DNA of 25,253 nucleotides from MGR-bin208 sp043779285 (GTDB lineage Bacteria; Bacteroidota; Bacteroidia; Chitinophagales; Chitinophagaceae), in NCBI GenBank assembly GCA_043779285.1, contig JAYWEL010000116.1:1-25253 (forward strand), read 5' to 3'. Shown here in pieces: positions 1 to 7,786 of the stretch. Numbering within the stretch: the stretch's first letter is position 1; each line of letters opens with the position of its first letter. The notes beneath the pieces were generated by a model. That model did not search any database, was not told the DNA's origin, and saw nothing but the letters and a program-made list of their open reading frames with translations. Position numbers and translations under genes: made by a program.

Positions 1-19
1 ATTAGAATACTACAAGTTA

Positions 20-63
20 AAAAGCCGGTTCATCCCATTAATTAGTGGGATGAACCGGCTTTT
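20..63. terminator. Strong bidirectional intrinsic terminator hairpin
   Basis: A perfect 18-bp inverted repeat (20-37 with 46-63) encloses an 8-base loop. The outermost four pairs are A-T, so each strand ends in a short T tract after a GC-rich stem (core GCCGG/CCGGC). This is the form of a rho-independent terminator that works in both directions. It could end transcription of a gene lying left of the window and also of the minus-strand PDZ gene that stops at 213. Function is inferred from structure only. Confidence 0.8.
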
Positions 64-70
64 AGAAGTC

Positions 71-200
71 ATACCATCTTGATTTACTAAATAGTCCACC
101 GCCCGCCTGACCGGACGGGCAGGGACTATGTGTAAATCTTAGATGGTATTATACCGCAGAAAAGCGCATTGGACTATTTACTGTTTATAAGCGGTATCAG
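71..200. repeat. Double-palindrome intergenic repeat, copy 1
   Basis: Bases 71-197 match 13972-14098 at 125 of 127 positions; the match extends to 200 with one more mismatch. The unit has two abutting hairpins, each bounded by ATACC and GGTAT. Hairpin A (71-149) has arms of 27 bases that pair except for two small internal loops, and an inner GCCCG/CGGGC stem (101-105 with 116-120). Hairpin B (151-197) has a 7-bp stem ATACCGC/GCGGTAT. The copy ends 13 bases beyond the stop of the minus-strand PDZ gene. It resembles a REP- or MITE-like dispersed element; no transposase is visible in the window. It may also act as a terminator or protect mRNA 3' ends. Confidence 0.9.
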
Positions 201-212
201 TATTATTATTTA

Positions 213-1295
213 TTATAAATCAACTGTTTTAAGTTTTTTTGGAATTTTTACTTCAAAATTCTGAACCTTCCCGTTACGCAACACTTTAATCATATACGAT
301 GATCCTTCTTTATTTTCTCTGACAATTTTTGCTACATCATCGGCAGTTTTTACTTCCTTATCATTTAAATGCGTAATCAGATCATCTTTTTTAATACCCG
401 CTTTTCCGGCATTTCCATCTGTATCCACTTCCACTACTTTCACATTATTCCCATCCTCTGTATCCTGAACAGACAATCCCAGCTTTGGTTTACTATCCAT
501 TTTCCAAAATTCAAAGGAAGGAGGGTTTGTTGCTTTGGGCAACCTTGGTAAACCAGGCAACATTCTATCCATCTCAAACATATTCCTCCCCTTGGTTAAA
601 GCGTCGTTCCCCCTTGTTATCGTTTCCGTATAATTTTTTAATGCTTTTGAATACATGCCTTCCCATTTTCCTAATTCAACATTTATTTTTTGATCTGTTT
701 TATCTCGTTGAATGGCTATTACCACTTTATCTCCGGGTTTATGATCGCCAATTGCTTTTGTTAATTCATCCGGACTTGCAATTTTTATTTCATCCACATG
801 CGTGATAATATCTCCTTTTTTAAGACCAGCTTTTTCTGCAGCACTTTCTTTTATTACTTCTTTTATTTCAACTGTACCAGAAGCAGATATCACAGTACCT
901 ATTCCCAACATAGCTTTATTTTCATTTTCGCCAAAGAACTTAAACTCATGTTGATCTCTTTGCAAATTCATATTACCTCTTGGAGAAGTAATCCGCAGGT
1001 TATCAAAATCCCTGAATTTATTTATTGAAATATTAATATCCTTATCGCTAAAATCTTTGACCGGTTTCCCGTTAATACGCACATTATCTCCATCAATTTC
1101 AATGGTTATTTTTTCTTTTTTATCAGCACTTTTTCTGATAATGACTTCCCTGATTTCTTTATTACCCTCCTTTTCAATTTTCTTTTTTTCGATAACCTTC
1201 TTTTCTACGTTTTTTTCCTGTTGTGCAATCAGCAAGCCAGGAGTTAATAATAAAATAAATAGAGAAGCAGGAATTAGTTTAATTAGCCGTTTCAT
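213..1295 (-). CDS. Secreted protein with two PDZ domains
   Basis: A 360-residue protein likely exported to the periplasm or cell surface. Residues 1-24 are a signal peptide (two basic residues, then a hydrophobic stretch ending LLIA before QQ). A lysine/glutamate-rich segment follows (about 25-65), then a short beta-rich region. PDZ domain 1 lies at about 128-209 (LGIG, AAEKAGLKKGDIITHV) and PDZ domain 2 at about 270-353 (LGLSV, GKAGIKKDDLITHLND). There is no serine-protease domain as in DegP/HtrA, so the likely role is peptide binding or scaffolding, not proteolysis. An upstream reading-frame extension adds 15 residues, but the ATG at 1295 places the signal peptide at the N terminus and lies about 40 bases below a TATATTTG box. 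The precise function is unknown. Confidence 0.85.
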   Translation of the reverse strand: MKRLIKLIPASLFILLLTPGLLIAQQEKNVEKKVIEKKKIEKEGNKEIREVIIRKSADKKEKITIEIDGDNVRINGKPVKDFSDKDINISINKFRDFDNLRITSPRGNMNLQRDQHEFKFFGENENKAMLGIGTVISASGTVEIKEVIKESAAEKAGLKKGDIITHVDEIKIASPDELTKAIGDHKPGDKVVIAIQRDKTDQKINVELGKWEGMYSKALKNYTETITRGNDALTKGRNMFEMDRMLPGLPRLPKATNPPSFEFWKMDSKPKLGLSVQDTEDGNNVKVVEVDTDGNAGKAGIKKDDLITHLNDKEVKTADDVAKIVRENKEGSSYMIKVLRNGKVQNFEVKIPKKLKTVDL

Positions 1296-1337
1296 ATTGT
1301 TTATGTTTTTTGTTTGTCTACGTTTTGTTTCGTAGAT

Positions 1338-1345
1338 CAAATATA
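1338..1345 (-). promoter_or_regulatory. Bacteroidota -7 box for the PDZ-protein gene
   Basis: On the minus strand this reads TATATTTG, an exact match to the TAnnTTTG consensus. It lies 43 bases upstream of the ATG at 1295. No convincing -33 element (TTTG/TTG) is seen. The site lies inside the upstream extension of the reading frame, which supports the shorter start. Confidence 0.5.
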
Positions 1346-1385
1346 GGATTATTAATCTAATACGAAAACTTTCGGAAATGTTAAA

Positions 1386-1414
1386 TTGACATTACTAAAA
1401 ATTGGTATTATATT
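1386..1414 (+). promoter_or_regulatory. E. coli-like sigma70 promoter pattern
   Basis: TTGACA (1386-1391), a 17-base spacer and TATATT (1409-1414) form a near-consensus E. coli-type promoter pointing at the small ORF at 1520. The Bacteroidota primary sigma factor normally prefers TAnnTTTG, so this may be chance in AT-rich DNA. Confidence 0.25.
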
Positions 1415-1519
1415 AGCACTTTAAATCCCCACTGACCTATAAATTGAAGACCACCAAGCTGAATTGTTTAATTTTACAGTAGATTTTCACCAAACCTCAA
1501 AAACAGCATTGCTTCATTT

Positions 1520-1633
1520 ATGGTCGATTTATTTTTTATAGTATGTGCTTTAATTTGCATTGCCTCCATTGTATATTCCTTGAAGATTTTAATAGAAACA
1601 AGAGATATTGAAGATCATATGCATAATGACTAA
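1520..1633 (+). CDS. Possible 37-residue single-pass membrane microprotein
   Basis: ATG at 1520 to TAA at 1631-1633 encodes 37 residues. After MVD, residues 4-20 are a continuous hydrophobic segment (LFFIVCALICIASIVYS), followed by a charged tail (KILIETRDIEDHMHND). That is the typical layout of a small inner-membrane protein with an outside N terminus and a cytoplasmic tail. It ends 6 bases before the stop of convergent alaS. No Shine-Dalgarno sequence is obvious, which is common in this phylum. Function is unknown and I do not recognise a family. It could be a chance ORF; the orderly hydrophobic-then-charged pattern and position in an otherwise empty gap are the only support. Confidence 0.35.
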   Translation: MVDLFFIVCALICIASIVYSLKILIETRDIEDHMHND

Positions 1634-1639
1634 ACAATT

Positions 1640-4303
1640 TTAGATCAGGCTTTTTATTTTTTCAATCACCCTATCCAAATTTGCTGCATCTTGTCCTCCG
1701 GCAGTAGCCAATGTTTTTTGACCGCCTCCTCCACCTTTTATCAGCGGGGCCACCTGTTCTTTGATGATTTTAGGCGCATCCAGATTTTTCTCATCGGCTA
1801 GTTTTTCATCTATTAAAATAACCACCTGTGCTTTGCCATCAATATTGGAAGCTAACACAACAAAATAATTTTCTAATTCATTCTTCAGGTCGAAACAAAG
1901 TTTTTTTAATGCATCTGCATTGCTTACATGGACAATCTTCCCCAAGAAATTTACTCCATGGATTGTTTCTATTTGAAGTTTCAATTCATTCTTAAGTATT
2001 ACCAATTGCTTTACTTCTATTGCTTCCAGTTTCTTTTTTAAATCGGTATTTTCTAAAACCAAACTTTCAACAGATTTCAATAATTCTTTCGGGTTTTTTA
2101 AAAACTCTTTTACCTGATTCAATTCATCTAAATGATTATTCATATAATCACTGGCTTTTTTTCCGGATAAGGCTTCCAGTCGTCGAACTCCTACAGCTAC
2201 CGCTGTTTCATGACTGATCTTAAATAAACCCAACTCTCCTGTAGATACAATATGTGTTCCTCCACACAATTCAATTGAATAATTCTCGTCCATAATAACA
2301 ACACGTACCATATCGCCATATTTTTCGCCAAATAAAGCCATAGCTCCTAGTTTCATTGCTTCATCTTTTGGTAATTCCTTTATGATTACCGGAATATTTG
2401 TTCTAATTTTTTCATTGACCAATTCTTCTACTTGGCTAATTTCTTCATGGGTCATCTTTGCAAAATGAGCAAAATCGAACCGTAGATGTTCTTCATTTAC
2501 CAGCGAACCTTTTTGTGTAACATGATTGCCCAAAACCTGACGCAATGCTGCATGCAATAAGTGTGTAGCAGAATGATGCAGGGTTATGTTTTTTCTTTTT
2601 TGTGCATCTACTTTTGCAATAACCTCAGCAGTCAATTGCTTTGGTAACGTATTTGTAAAATGAATGATGATTTCATTTTCTTTTTTTGTATTAACCACTT
2701 CTATAGATTCATCCCCGAAAATCAAAACACCCGTATCACCAACCTGTCCTCCGCTTTCGGCATAAAATACAGTTGCATCTAAAACCAATTGAAAGCCTTC
2801 CTTATTCTTTGCTTTTACTTTTCTGTATTTAATTAATCGACAGTTACATTCCAATGTATCATAGCCAACAAAACCAGTTGCCTTTGCCTCACTATTCACT
2901 ACAACCCAGTCTTCTGTATCAACTGTTGTAGCTGCCCTGCTTCTGTCTTTTTGCATTTGCATTTCTACTTCAAAACCTGCTTCATCTACCTGAAACCCAT
3001 TTTCAAGTGCAATCAACCTGGTGAGGTCAATAGGGAATCCAAAAGTGTCATATAATTCAAATGCATTTTTACCTGAAATGTTTTTAACAGATGAGCCCTG
3101 TATGATGTCATCAATTCGTTTCAACCCCTTTTCCAATGTTCTTAAAAAAGATTCTTCTTCTTCTTTGACGACCTTACTAACAAAATCTATTTGTTTGTAT
3201 AGTTCGGGGAAAACATGGTCGAATTGTTTTGCCAGTTGTGGCATCAGTTGATGAAGGAGTGGTTGCTTATATTCTAAATAAGTATAGTAATAACGTACTG
3301 CCCTGCGAAGTATACGGCGAATAACATAACCTGCACCTGTATTAAAAGGTAATTGTCCATCGGCTATAGTAAACCCAATTGCCCGAATATGATCGGCAAT
3401 AACCCGGAATGATACAGACTCTAACCAAGCATCACCCGAAGTTGGAGTACAGGTTGCATCATATTTTTTATGCGTAATCTTTTCCGTTTCGGAGATAGTT
3501 CCCATAAAAATATCGGTATCGTAATTAGAGGTTTTTCCTTGTAAAACCCGAACCAGTCGTTCCAATCCCATACCGGTATCTACATGTTTTGCAGGTAGCG
3601 ATTCCAGTGATCCATCTTTCAACCGGTTAAATTGCATGAATACATTATTCCATATTTCAATAACCTGTGGATGATCATTATTAACCAGTATTTTCCCATC
3701 TACCAAATTCCGTTCTTCATCAGTACGGCAATCCACGTGAATTTCGGTACAAGGTCCACAGGGACCCGTGTCGCCCATTTCCCAAAAATTATCTTTTTTA
3801 TTTCCCATCAGAATCCTTTCTTCAGCGACCCATTTCTTCCACTCATCGAAAGCTTCCTGGTCTTTAGGAATATTCTCTTTTTCATCTCCTTCAAAAACTG
3901 TTACATAAACCCGGTCTTTTGCTATGCCATATACATTGGTTAAAAGATCCCAACTCCAAGCAATGGCTTCTTTCTTAAAATATCCACTTGCCGGGTTTGA
4001 AGGATTTCCAAAACTCCAGTTTCCAAGCATTTCAAACATCGTATGATGGTATGTATCGACACCCACTTCTTCCAGATCGTTATGTTTGCCGGATACACGT
4101 AAACATTTTTGTGTGTCAGCTACTTTCCAATTTGCCGGAACACTGTTGCCCAGAAAATAATCCTTGAATTGATTCATTCCTGCATTGGTAAACATCAGGG
4201 TTGGATCGTTTTTTACAACAATCGGGGACGAGGGTACTATTTCATGACCTTTAGAAATGAAATATTCCATGAACTTTTGGCGAATTTCTATGCTGCTCAT
4301 CAT
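1640..4303 (-). CDS. alaS: Alanyl-tRNA synthetase
   Basis: This cytoplasmic enzyme activates alanine with ATP and loads it onto tRNA-Ala, and edits mischarged Ser/Gly. Length is 887 residues, normal for full-length bacterial AlaS (about 870-890). The class II catalytic domain is at the N terminus, with the motif region around HHTMFEMLGNWSFG (86-99). The editing domain carries the zinc-binding pairs HSATH (about 576-580) and CGGTH (about 680-684). The C-terminal DHHA1 domain ends in a glycine-rich run (GGGGGQKTLATAGG). The frame begins with two consecutive ATG codons (4303 and 4300), so the exact start is uncertain by one residue. It is divergent from the M23 peptidase gene and convergent with the small ORF at 1520. 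All expected motifs are intact. Confidence 0.98.
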   Translation of the reverse strand: MMSSIEIRQKFMEYFISKGHEIVPSSPIVVKNDPTLMFTNAGMNQFKDYFLGNSVPANWKVADTQKCLRVSGKHNDLEEVGVDTYHHTMFEMLGNWSFGNPSNPASGYFKKEAIAWSWDLLTNVYGIAKDRVYVTVFEGDEKENIPKDQEAFDEWKKWVAEERILMGNKKDNFWEMGDTGPCGPCTEIHVDCRTDEERNLVDGKILVNNDHPQVIEIWNNVFMQFNRLKDGSLESLPAKHVDTGMGLERLVRVLQGKTSNYDTDIFMGTISETEKITHKKYDATCTPTSGDAWLESVSFRVIADHIRAIGFTIADGQLPFNTGAGYVIRRILRRAVRYYYTYLEYKQPLLHQLMPQLAKQFDHVFPELYKQIDFVSKVVKEEEESFLRTLEKGLKRIDDIIQGSSVKNISGKNAFELYDTFGFPIDLTRLIALENGFQVDEAGFEVEMQMQKDRSRAATTVDTEDWVVVNSEAKATGFVGYDTLECNCRLIKYRKVKAKNKEGFQLVLDATVFYAESGGQVGDTGVLIFGDESIEVVNTKKENEIIIHFTNTLPKQLTAEVIAKVDAQKRKNITLHHSATHLLHAALRQVLGNHVTQKGSLVNEEHLRFDFAHFAKMTHEEISQVEELVNEKIRTNIPVIIKELPKDEAMKLGAMALFGEKYGDMVRVVIMDENYSIELCGGTHIVSTGELGLFKISHETAVAVGVRRLEALSGKKASDYMNNHLDELNQVKEFLKNPKELLKSVESLVLENTDLKKKLEAIEVKQLVILKNELKLQIETIHGVNFLGKIVHVSNADALKKLCFDLKNELENYFVVLASNIDGKAQVVILIDEKLADEKNLDAPKIIKEQVAPLIKGGGGGQKTLATAGGQDAANLDRVIEKIKSLI

Positions 4304-4339
4304 AATGACAAGAATTGTAATTTTTTATGCTAATACGAG

Positions 4340-4347
4340 TATATTTG
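4340..4347 (+). promoter_or_regulatory. -7 box for the M23 peptidase gene
   Basis: TATATTTG is an exact match to the Bacteroidota TAnnTTTG consensus, with a TTG 22 bases upstream (4315-4317) as a possible -33 element. The predicted leader to the ATG at 4434 is about 80 bases. Confidence 0.55.
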
Positions 4348-4377
4348 TTTGCCTCGTAAATTAATTAAAAAGATTCG

Positions 4378-4385
4378 CAAAGGTA
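4378..4385 (-). promoter_or_regulatory. -7 box for alaS
   Basis: The minus strand reads TACCTTTG, an exact match to TAnnTTTG, about 75 bases upstream of the alaS start. With the plus-strand box at 4340-4347 the two promoters face each other across the 130-base gap, so the two 5' leaders would overlap on opposite strands. A -33 element is not evident. Confidence 0.45.
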
Positions 4386-4433
4386 ATCCATTCGGTTTCA
4401 ATATCATTCCGAAAACCAAGGTTTAGGCTGAAC

Positions 4434-5405
4434 ATGAAAAAAATTAAATATTATTATAATAGTAATACACTCCGGTACGAGAAACTGGTTACCCCTTTAC
4501 GTGTAAAGCTTTTACGGGTATTTGGTTTTGTTGCGGCTTCGTTGGTTACAGCCGCTATCATCTCTTATCTGGCTTTTCAATTCATTGGTTCTCCAAAAGA
4601 AAAATTCTTAGTTATAGAAAATGAGCGATTGACTTTTAAGTTTCAGGAAATAAATGAAAAAGTGATTGATCTGCAACTTCAGATGAGTGAATTGGAAAAA
4701 AGAGACAATGAAGTTTATCGGGCTATTTTTGAAGCTAAACCAATACCGGACAGTGCCAGAGAAAAATCGATTGAAAAGAAAAAAGAAGAAGCTAAAGTTG
4801 ACCGCATGAATGACCAGGAGATTATCAACGCGATCGAAAAATCCCTGACCGTTTTGACAAACCGAATTCAATTTCAGAACAAATCATTTAGTGAAATAAA
4901 AAATCTGCTCAATAATAAAGAAGAATTATTGGCCAGTACACCTGCTATTCAACCGGTAAGCAATAAAAATTTAGACCGAATTGCATCCGGATTCGGATAC
5001 CGGATCGATCCAATATATAAAACCGTAAAACTACATGCAGGACTTGATTTTACAGCTAATACAGGTACGCCTATTTACGCAACAGCAAAGGGTATTATAA
5101 AAGTGGCGGGCTACCATGCAGGTGGTTATGGCAATCATGTAATAATTAATCATGGCTATGGTTACGAAACGCTTTATGGACACATGGCCAGAATAAAAGT
5201 TCGGGTAGGTCAAAAAATAAAAAGAGGTGAGGTTATTGGTTATGTAGGCAGTACGGGCAAATCAACCGGGCCACATTGTCATTATGAAGTACACAAGTAT
5301 GGCCATAAAATTGATCCGGTTTATTTCTTCTATAACGATCTGTCACCGGAACAATTTGACCGTTTGCTGAAGAAAGCAGCGGCTTCCAATCAAAGTCTAG
5401 ATTAA
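4434..5405 (+). CDS. M23-family metallopeptidase, membrane-anchored
   Basis: A 323-residue probable peptidoglycan endopeptidase of the LytM/NlpD type, acting in the periplasm. A short cytoplasmic N terminus is followed by one membrane anchor (about 29-51), a coiled-coil stalk rich in E/K/Q (about 58-165) and the M23 domain (about 180-300). The zinc-site residues are present: H201 and D205 (KLHAGLDF) and the final HCH at 281-283 (GPHCHYEVH), with catalytic-region H250 (YGHM). The enzyme is therefore predicted to be active, unlike degenerate NlpD/EnvC activators. It diverges from alaS and is followed after 61 bases by a MerR-type gene; this trio recurs in Bacteroidota as far as I recall. The exact cell-wall bond cut cannot be told from sequence. 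Confidence 0.93.
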   Translation: MKKIKYYYNSNTLRYEKLVTPLRVKLLRVFGFVAASLVTAAIISYLAFQFIGSPKEKFLVIENERLTFKFQEINEKVIDLQLQMSELEKRDNEVYRAIFEAKPIPDSAREKSIEKKKEEAKVDRMNDQEIINAIEKSLTVLTNRIQFQNKSFSEIKNLLNNKEELLASTPAIQPVSNKNLDRIASGFGYRIDPIYKTVKLHAGLDFTANTGTPIYATAKGIIKVAGYHAGGYGNHVIINHGYGYETLYGHMARIKVRVGQKIKRGEVIGYVGSTGKSTGPHCHYEVHKYGHKIDPVYFFYNDLSPEQFDRLLKKAAASNQSLD

Positions 5406-5466
5406 ACGATGGTGGAAAACTTACTGTTAAGTCCATTACACTATCCTGTATTTTTACATCGTAATT

Positions 5467-6081
5467 ATGGCTAAAACATTAACCCAAATAACGTTTGATT
5501 TCGCAGCAGATCTGGAACAAGTAAAACCAGGGACTGAAAACCTTCAATCGATTTCAAAAAATGAAGATCATTACTCTGTACCTAAACCACCTGAAAACAA
5601 GGTTGCAGAATCACCCGATACAGAAATAATTCCGGTTGAAGAAAGCACTTTATCGATTACTGAAAAATCAGTTGAGCTGATTGTTAAATCTTCAACACGT
5701 GGAAGACGATCTTTGAAGAATTCCAGTTTTGATGAAGAAAAAATTAATATTCCTGATGATGAAATTCTTTTCCAGAAACAATATTATGCCATTGGCGAAG
5801 TTGCCATTATGTTTAATGTAAACGGATCATTACTACGATATTGGGAAACAGAATTTGATATTTTACAGCCTCGAAAAAACAAAAAAGGAGATCGTTTTTT
5901 TCGTCCACAAGACATAAAAAATCTCTACCTCCTATTTGATCTGCTACGCAGACGTAAGTTCACCATTGAAGGAGCCAAAGATTATTTAAAAAAGAATAAG
6001 AAAGTAGAAGAAAAGTATGAGCTTATTCAATCGCTGGAAAAAATAAAATCCTTTCTGCTTGAATTAAAAGCACAGCTTTAA
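5467..6081 (+). CDS. MerR-family transcriptional regulator
   Basis: A 204-residue DNA-binding regulator. Residues 1-100 are acidic, low in order and without recognised domains. The MerR winged helix-turn-helix covers about 106-175 (YYAIGEVAIMFNVNGSLLRY, followed by the W-E-T-E-F, L-Q-P-R and R-F-F-R-P-Q-D-I segments of the family). A short helical tail of about 25 residues follows, which is too short for the usual effector-binding domain, and there are no cysteine metal ligands. A metal or drug sensor role is therefore unlikely; a structural or constitutive regulator is more plausible. The long N-terminal extension before the HTH is unusual compared with classical MerR, where the HTH starts at the N terminus. 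It is probably co-transcribed with the M23 gene 61 bases upstream, since no clear promoter was seen in the gap. Confidence 0.9.
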   Translation: MAKTLTQITFDFAADLEQVKPGTENLQSISKNEDHYSVPKPPENKVAESPDTEIIPVEESTLSITEKSVELIVKSSTRGRRSLKNSSFDEEKINIPDDEILFQKQYYAIGEVAIMFNVNGSLLRYWETEFDILQPRKNKKGDRFFRPQDIKNLYLLFDLLRRRKFTIEGAKDYLKKNKKVEEKYELIQSLEKIKSFLLELKAQL

Positions 6082-6142
6082 TTATTCATTTTATCCAAAT
6101 CAAATTTAACAATTGACAATTCTTCTTTAGCAAGTTGTCGGC

Positions 6143-6150
6143 TATATTTG
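6143..6150 (+). promoter_or_regulatory. -7 box deciding the start of the thioredoxin-fold gene
   Basis: TATATTTG is an exact match to TAnnTTTG, 23 bases before the ATG at 6174. Transcription from it would begin at about 6157, downstream of the alternative in-frame TTG at 6135. This supports the ATG at 6174. No well-spaced -33 motif was found. Confidence 0.55.
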
Positions 6151-6173
6151 TTATTCACGGTTATAACGACACT

Positions 6174-6707
6174 ATGAAAATCTTTACATTATTTTTATTA
6201 TTTACAATCATTTGCGGAGTTTCTTTAAATGCACAATCCTTTTACGAAGTTTCAAGAGATGCCCAAAACGGAAGTAAGGTTTTGAAAGGTTATGTAAAAA
6301 AAGCTGATATGGCAACCGATACAGCCTTTGCCTGGTTTGCCGAAAATCAAAAAAATTATACGGCTTATGCCAAAGCAGTAGAAGCTTTGAAAAAAAATAC
6401 AGATGTACAATTTGTCGTATTTATGGGTACCTGGTGTGAAGATTCGAAATTTATTATCCCTAAATTATTCTCCATTATAGAAGCCGCAGGTTATGCTGAA
6501 AAAGGCATCAGCTTATTAGGTACTGACCGAACGAAAACAACAACGGGAAATCTTGCAGAGGCTTTCAATATCATTAGTGTGCCAACGATCGTAGTTATGA
6601 AAGCGGGAAAAGAAGCAGGCCGTATTGTTGAATTTGGAAAATTTGGCATGTTCGAAATTGATCTTTCACAGATACTTAATTCACTCAACCCACCTATTGG
6701 TCAGTAA
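6174..6707 (+). CDS. Exported thioredoxin-fold protein with CXXS motif
   Basis: A 177-residue protein with a signal peptide (1-20, hydrophobic core ending SLNA before QSF), so probably periplasmic. The thioredoxin fold covers about 60-172: the beta strand VQFVVFMGTWCEDS leads into the active-site helix, and the cis-proline loop is SVPT (P137). The active site is WCEDS, with only one cysteine (C88) and serine where the resolving cysteine would be. Such CXXS proteins cannot run the normal dithiol cycle; monothiol, isomerase-like or binding roles are possible. The reading frame extends upstream to a TTG at 6135, but the ATG at 6174 gives a proper signal peptide and follows a promoter box. Its last 14 bases overlap the 3' end of convergent mscS. 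Confidence 0.85.
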   Translation: MKIFTLFLLFTIICGVSLNAQSFYEVSRDAQNGSKVLKGYVKKADMATDTAFAWFAENQKNYTAYAKAVEALKKNTDVQFVVFMGTWCEDSKFIIPKLFSIIEAAGYAEKGISLLGTDRTKTTTGNLAEAFNIISVPTIVVMKAGKEAGRIVEFGKFGMFEIDLSQILNSLNPPIGQ

Positions 6708-7782
6708 TTTTTATATCCGTATTAGTCGTAGTAATAGCGATATACAATTTCTCCATCAATTGTATAATCTGCAAATTAATGGATTGTTTTATGCTGTTAA
6801 ACTCCGCAATTAATACCGGTTCGGTGTGGTAATCAATTTTAATTTGATAAGAACCCTTGGTGATATCGTTCAGATGCACCATCGGATCCTGAATATCTCC
6901 TTGCTGCAAAATTGCTTTAATCCCTTTTATTAATTCATTAATTTTTTCACTATTTGTCGAAACACTAATATCCAACATCATAACAACCCGCCGATGGGTA
7001 CGCATGGTATGGTTATCCAGAATACTATCTACCATTTGCTTATTGGGAACTGTTACATAGGATTTTTGATCCGTCCGAATACGGGTACTTCTCAAACCAA
7101 TTTTTTCTACTACTCCGGTAATATTTTGTAAAGAAAGATAATCACCTACAGCAAATGGTTTGTCGAAAAAAATGATAAAAGATGCCACCAGGTTTTCAAT
7201 GCTTTCCCGTAAAGACAAAGCCAATGCTGCTCCAACAATACTCAGGCCGGTTAAGAAACTTCCTAATTTGAACCCAAAAGCAAATTTTAAAGTCAGCAAA
7301 ATTCCAATAATGATAATGATAACTTTAAAAAAATCCTTGAAGAAAATGATGACCTGATTCTCTGCCATTATATGTTCTTCTTTTGCTTTCAATTTTAACA
7401 GCAAGGCAATAAAATCCACCATGCGAAGTATCAACCAAATAAAAGCAACAATGAGGATGATAGTACCAATGCTTTGAACAAAATCTTTAAAGTCGTACCG
7501 GTAAAACGTAAATTCAAGTTCGGGTGGAAAATTTAATCGATATAAAGCAACCAGCCCGGTGAATACAATCAGAGAAAAAGCAAGCGGAGGTTTTACCAGT
7601 TGAATAAATTTAAAACTGTCCACCTTTATCCAAATCCTTTTTACAATTTTGAAAAAAATTAAAGCAAAAAATTTTGCAATTAAATTACTCAGCAAAACGA
7701 CAAAAAGCAAAATAACCAGAGTAAAAAAATATTCTCTAAGTGTATTATTTCCGTAAACCTGATTTAAAATCTCATTCATCAT
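6694..7782 (-). CDS. MscS-family mechanosensitive ion channel
   Basis: A 362-residue inner-membrane channel that opens under membrane tension to release solutes on osmotic downshock. Hydrophobic segments lie at about 18-45, 64-82, 105-130 and 150-170, followed by the pore helix and the MscS signature at about 175-215 (LTGLSIVGAALALSLRESIE, then N-L, I-I-F-F-D-K-P-F and V-G-D-Y). The soluble beta domain and cytoplasmic vestibule follow (about 216-362), including the conserved G-V-V-E and V-P-N-K stretches. It has more N-terminal membrane helices than E. coli MscS (286 residues), so it is a medium-sized family member. The start has two ATG codons in a row (7782 and 7779). It lies 4 bases after the propeller-like gene, implying co-transcription. 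The 3' end overlaps the convergent thioredoxin-fold gene by 14 bases. Confidence 0.93.
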   Translation of the reverse strand: MMNEILNQVYGNNTLREYFFTLVILLFVVLLSNLIAKFFALIFFKIVKRIWIKVDSFKFIQLVKPPLAFSLIVFTGLVALYRLNFPPELEFTFYRYDFKDFVQSIGTIILIVAFIWLILRMVDFIALLLKLKAKEEHIMAENQVIIFFKDFFKVIIIIIGILLTLKFAFGFKLGSFLTGLSIVGAALALSLRESIENLVASFIIFFDKPFAVGDYLSLQNITGVVEKIGLRSTRIRTDQKSYVTVPNKQMVDSILDNHTMRTHRRVVMMLDISVSTNSEKINELIKGIKAILQQGDIQDPMVHLNDITKGSYQIKIDYHTEPVLIAEFNSIKQSINLQIIQLMEKLYIAITTTNTDIKITDQ

Positions 7783-7786
7783 ATCA

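Noticed and set aside
71..200. CRISPR-like repeat
   Set aside because: Only two distant single copies of a long palindrome exist; there is no spaced array and no cas gene.
6135..6173. TTG start extending the thioredoxin-fold protein by 13 residues
   Set aside because: It would lie across the promoter box at 6143-6150 and would place residues before a good signal peptide.
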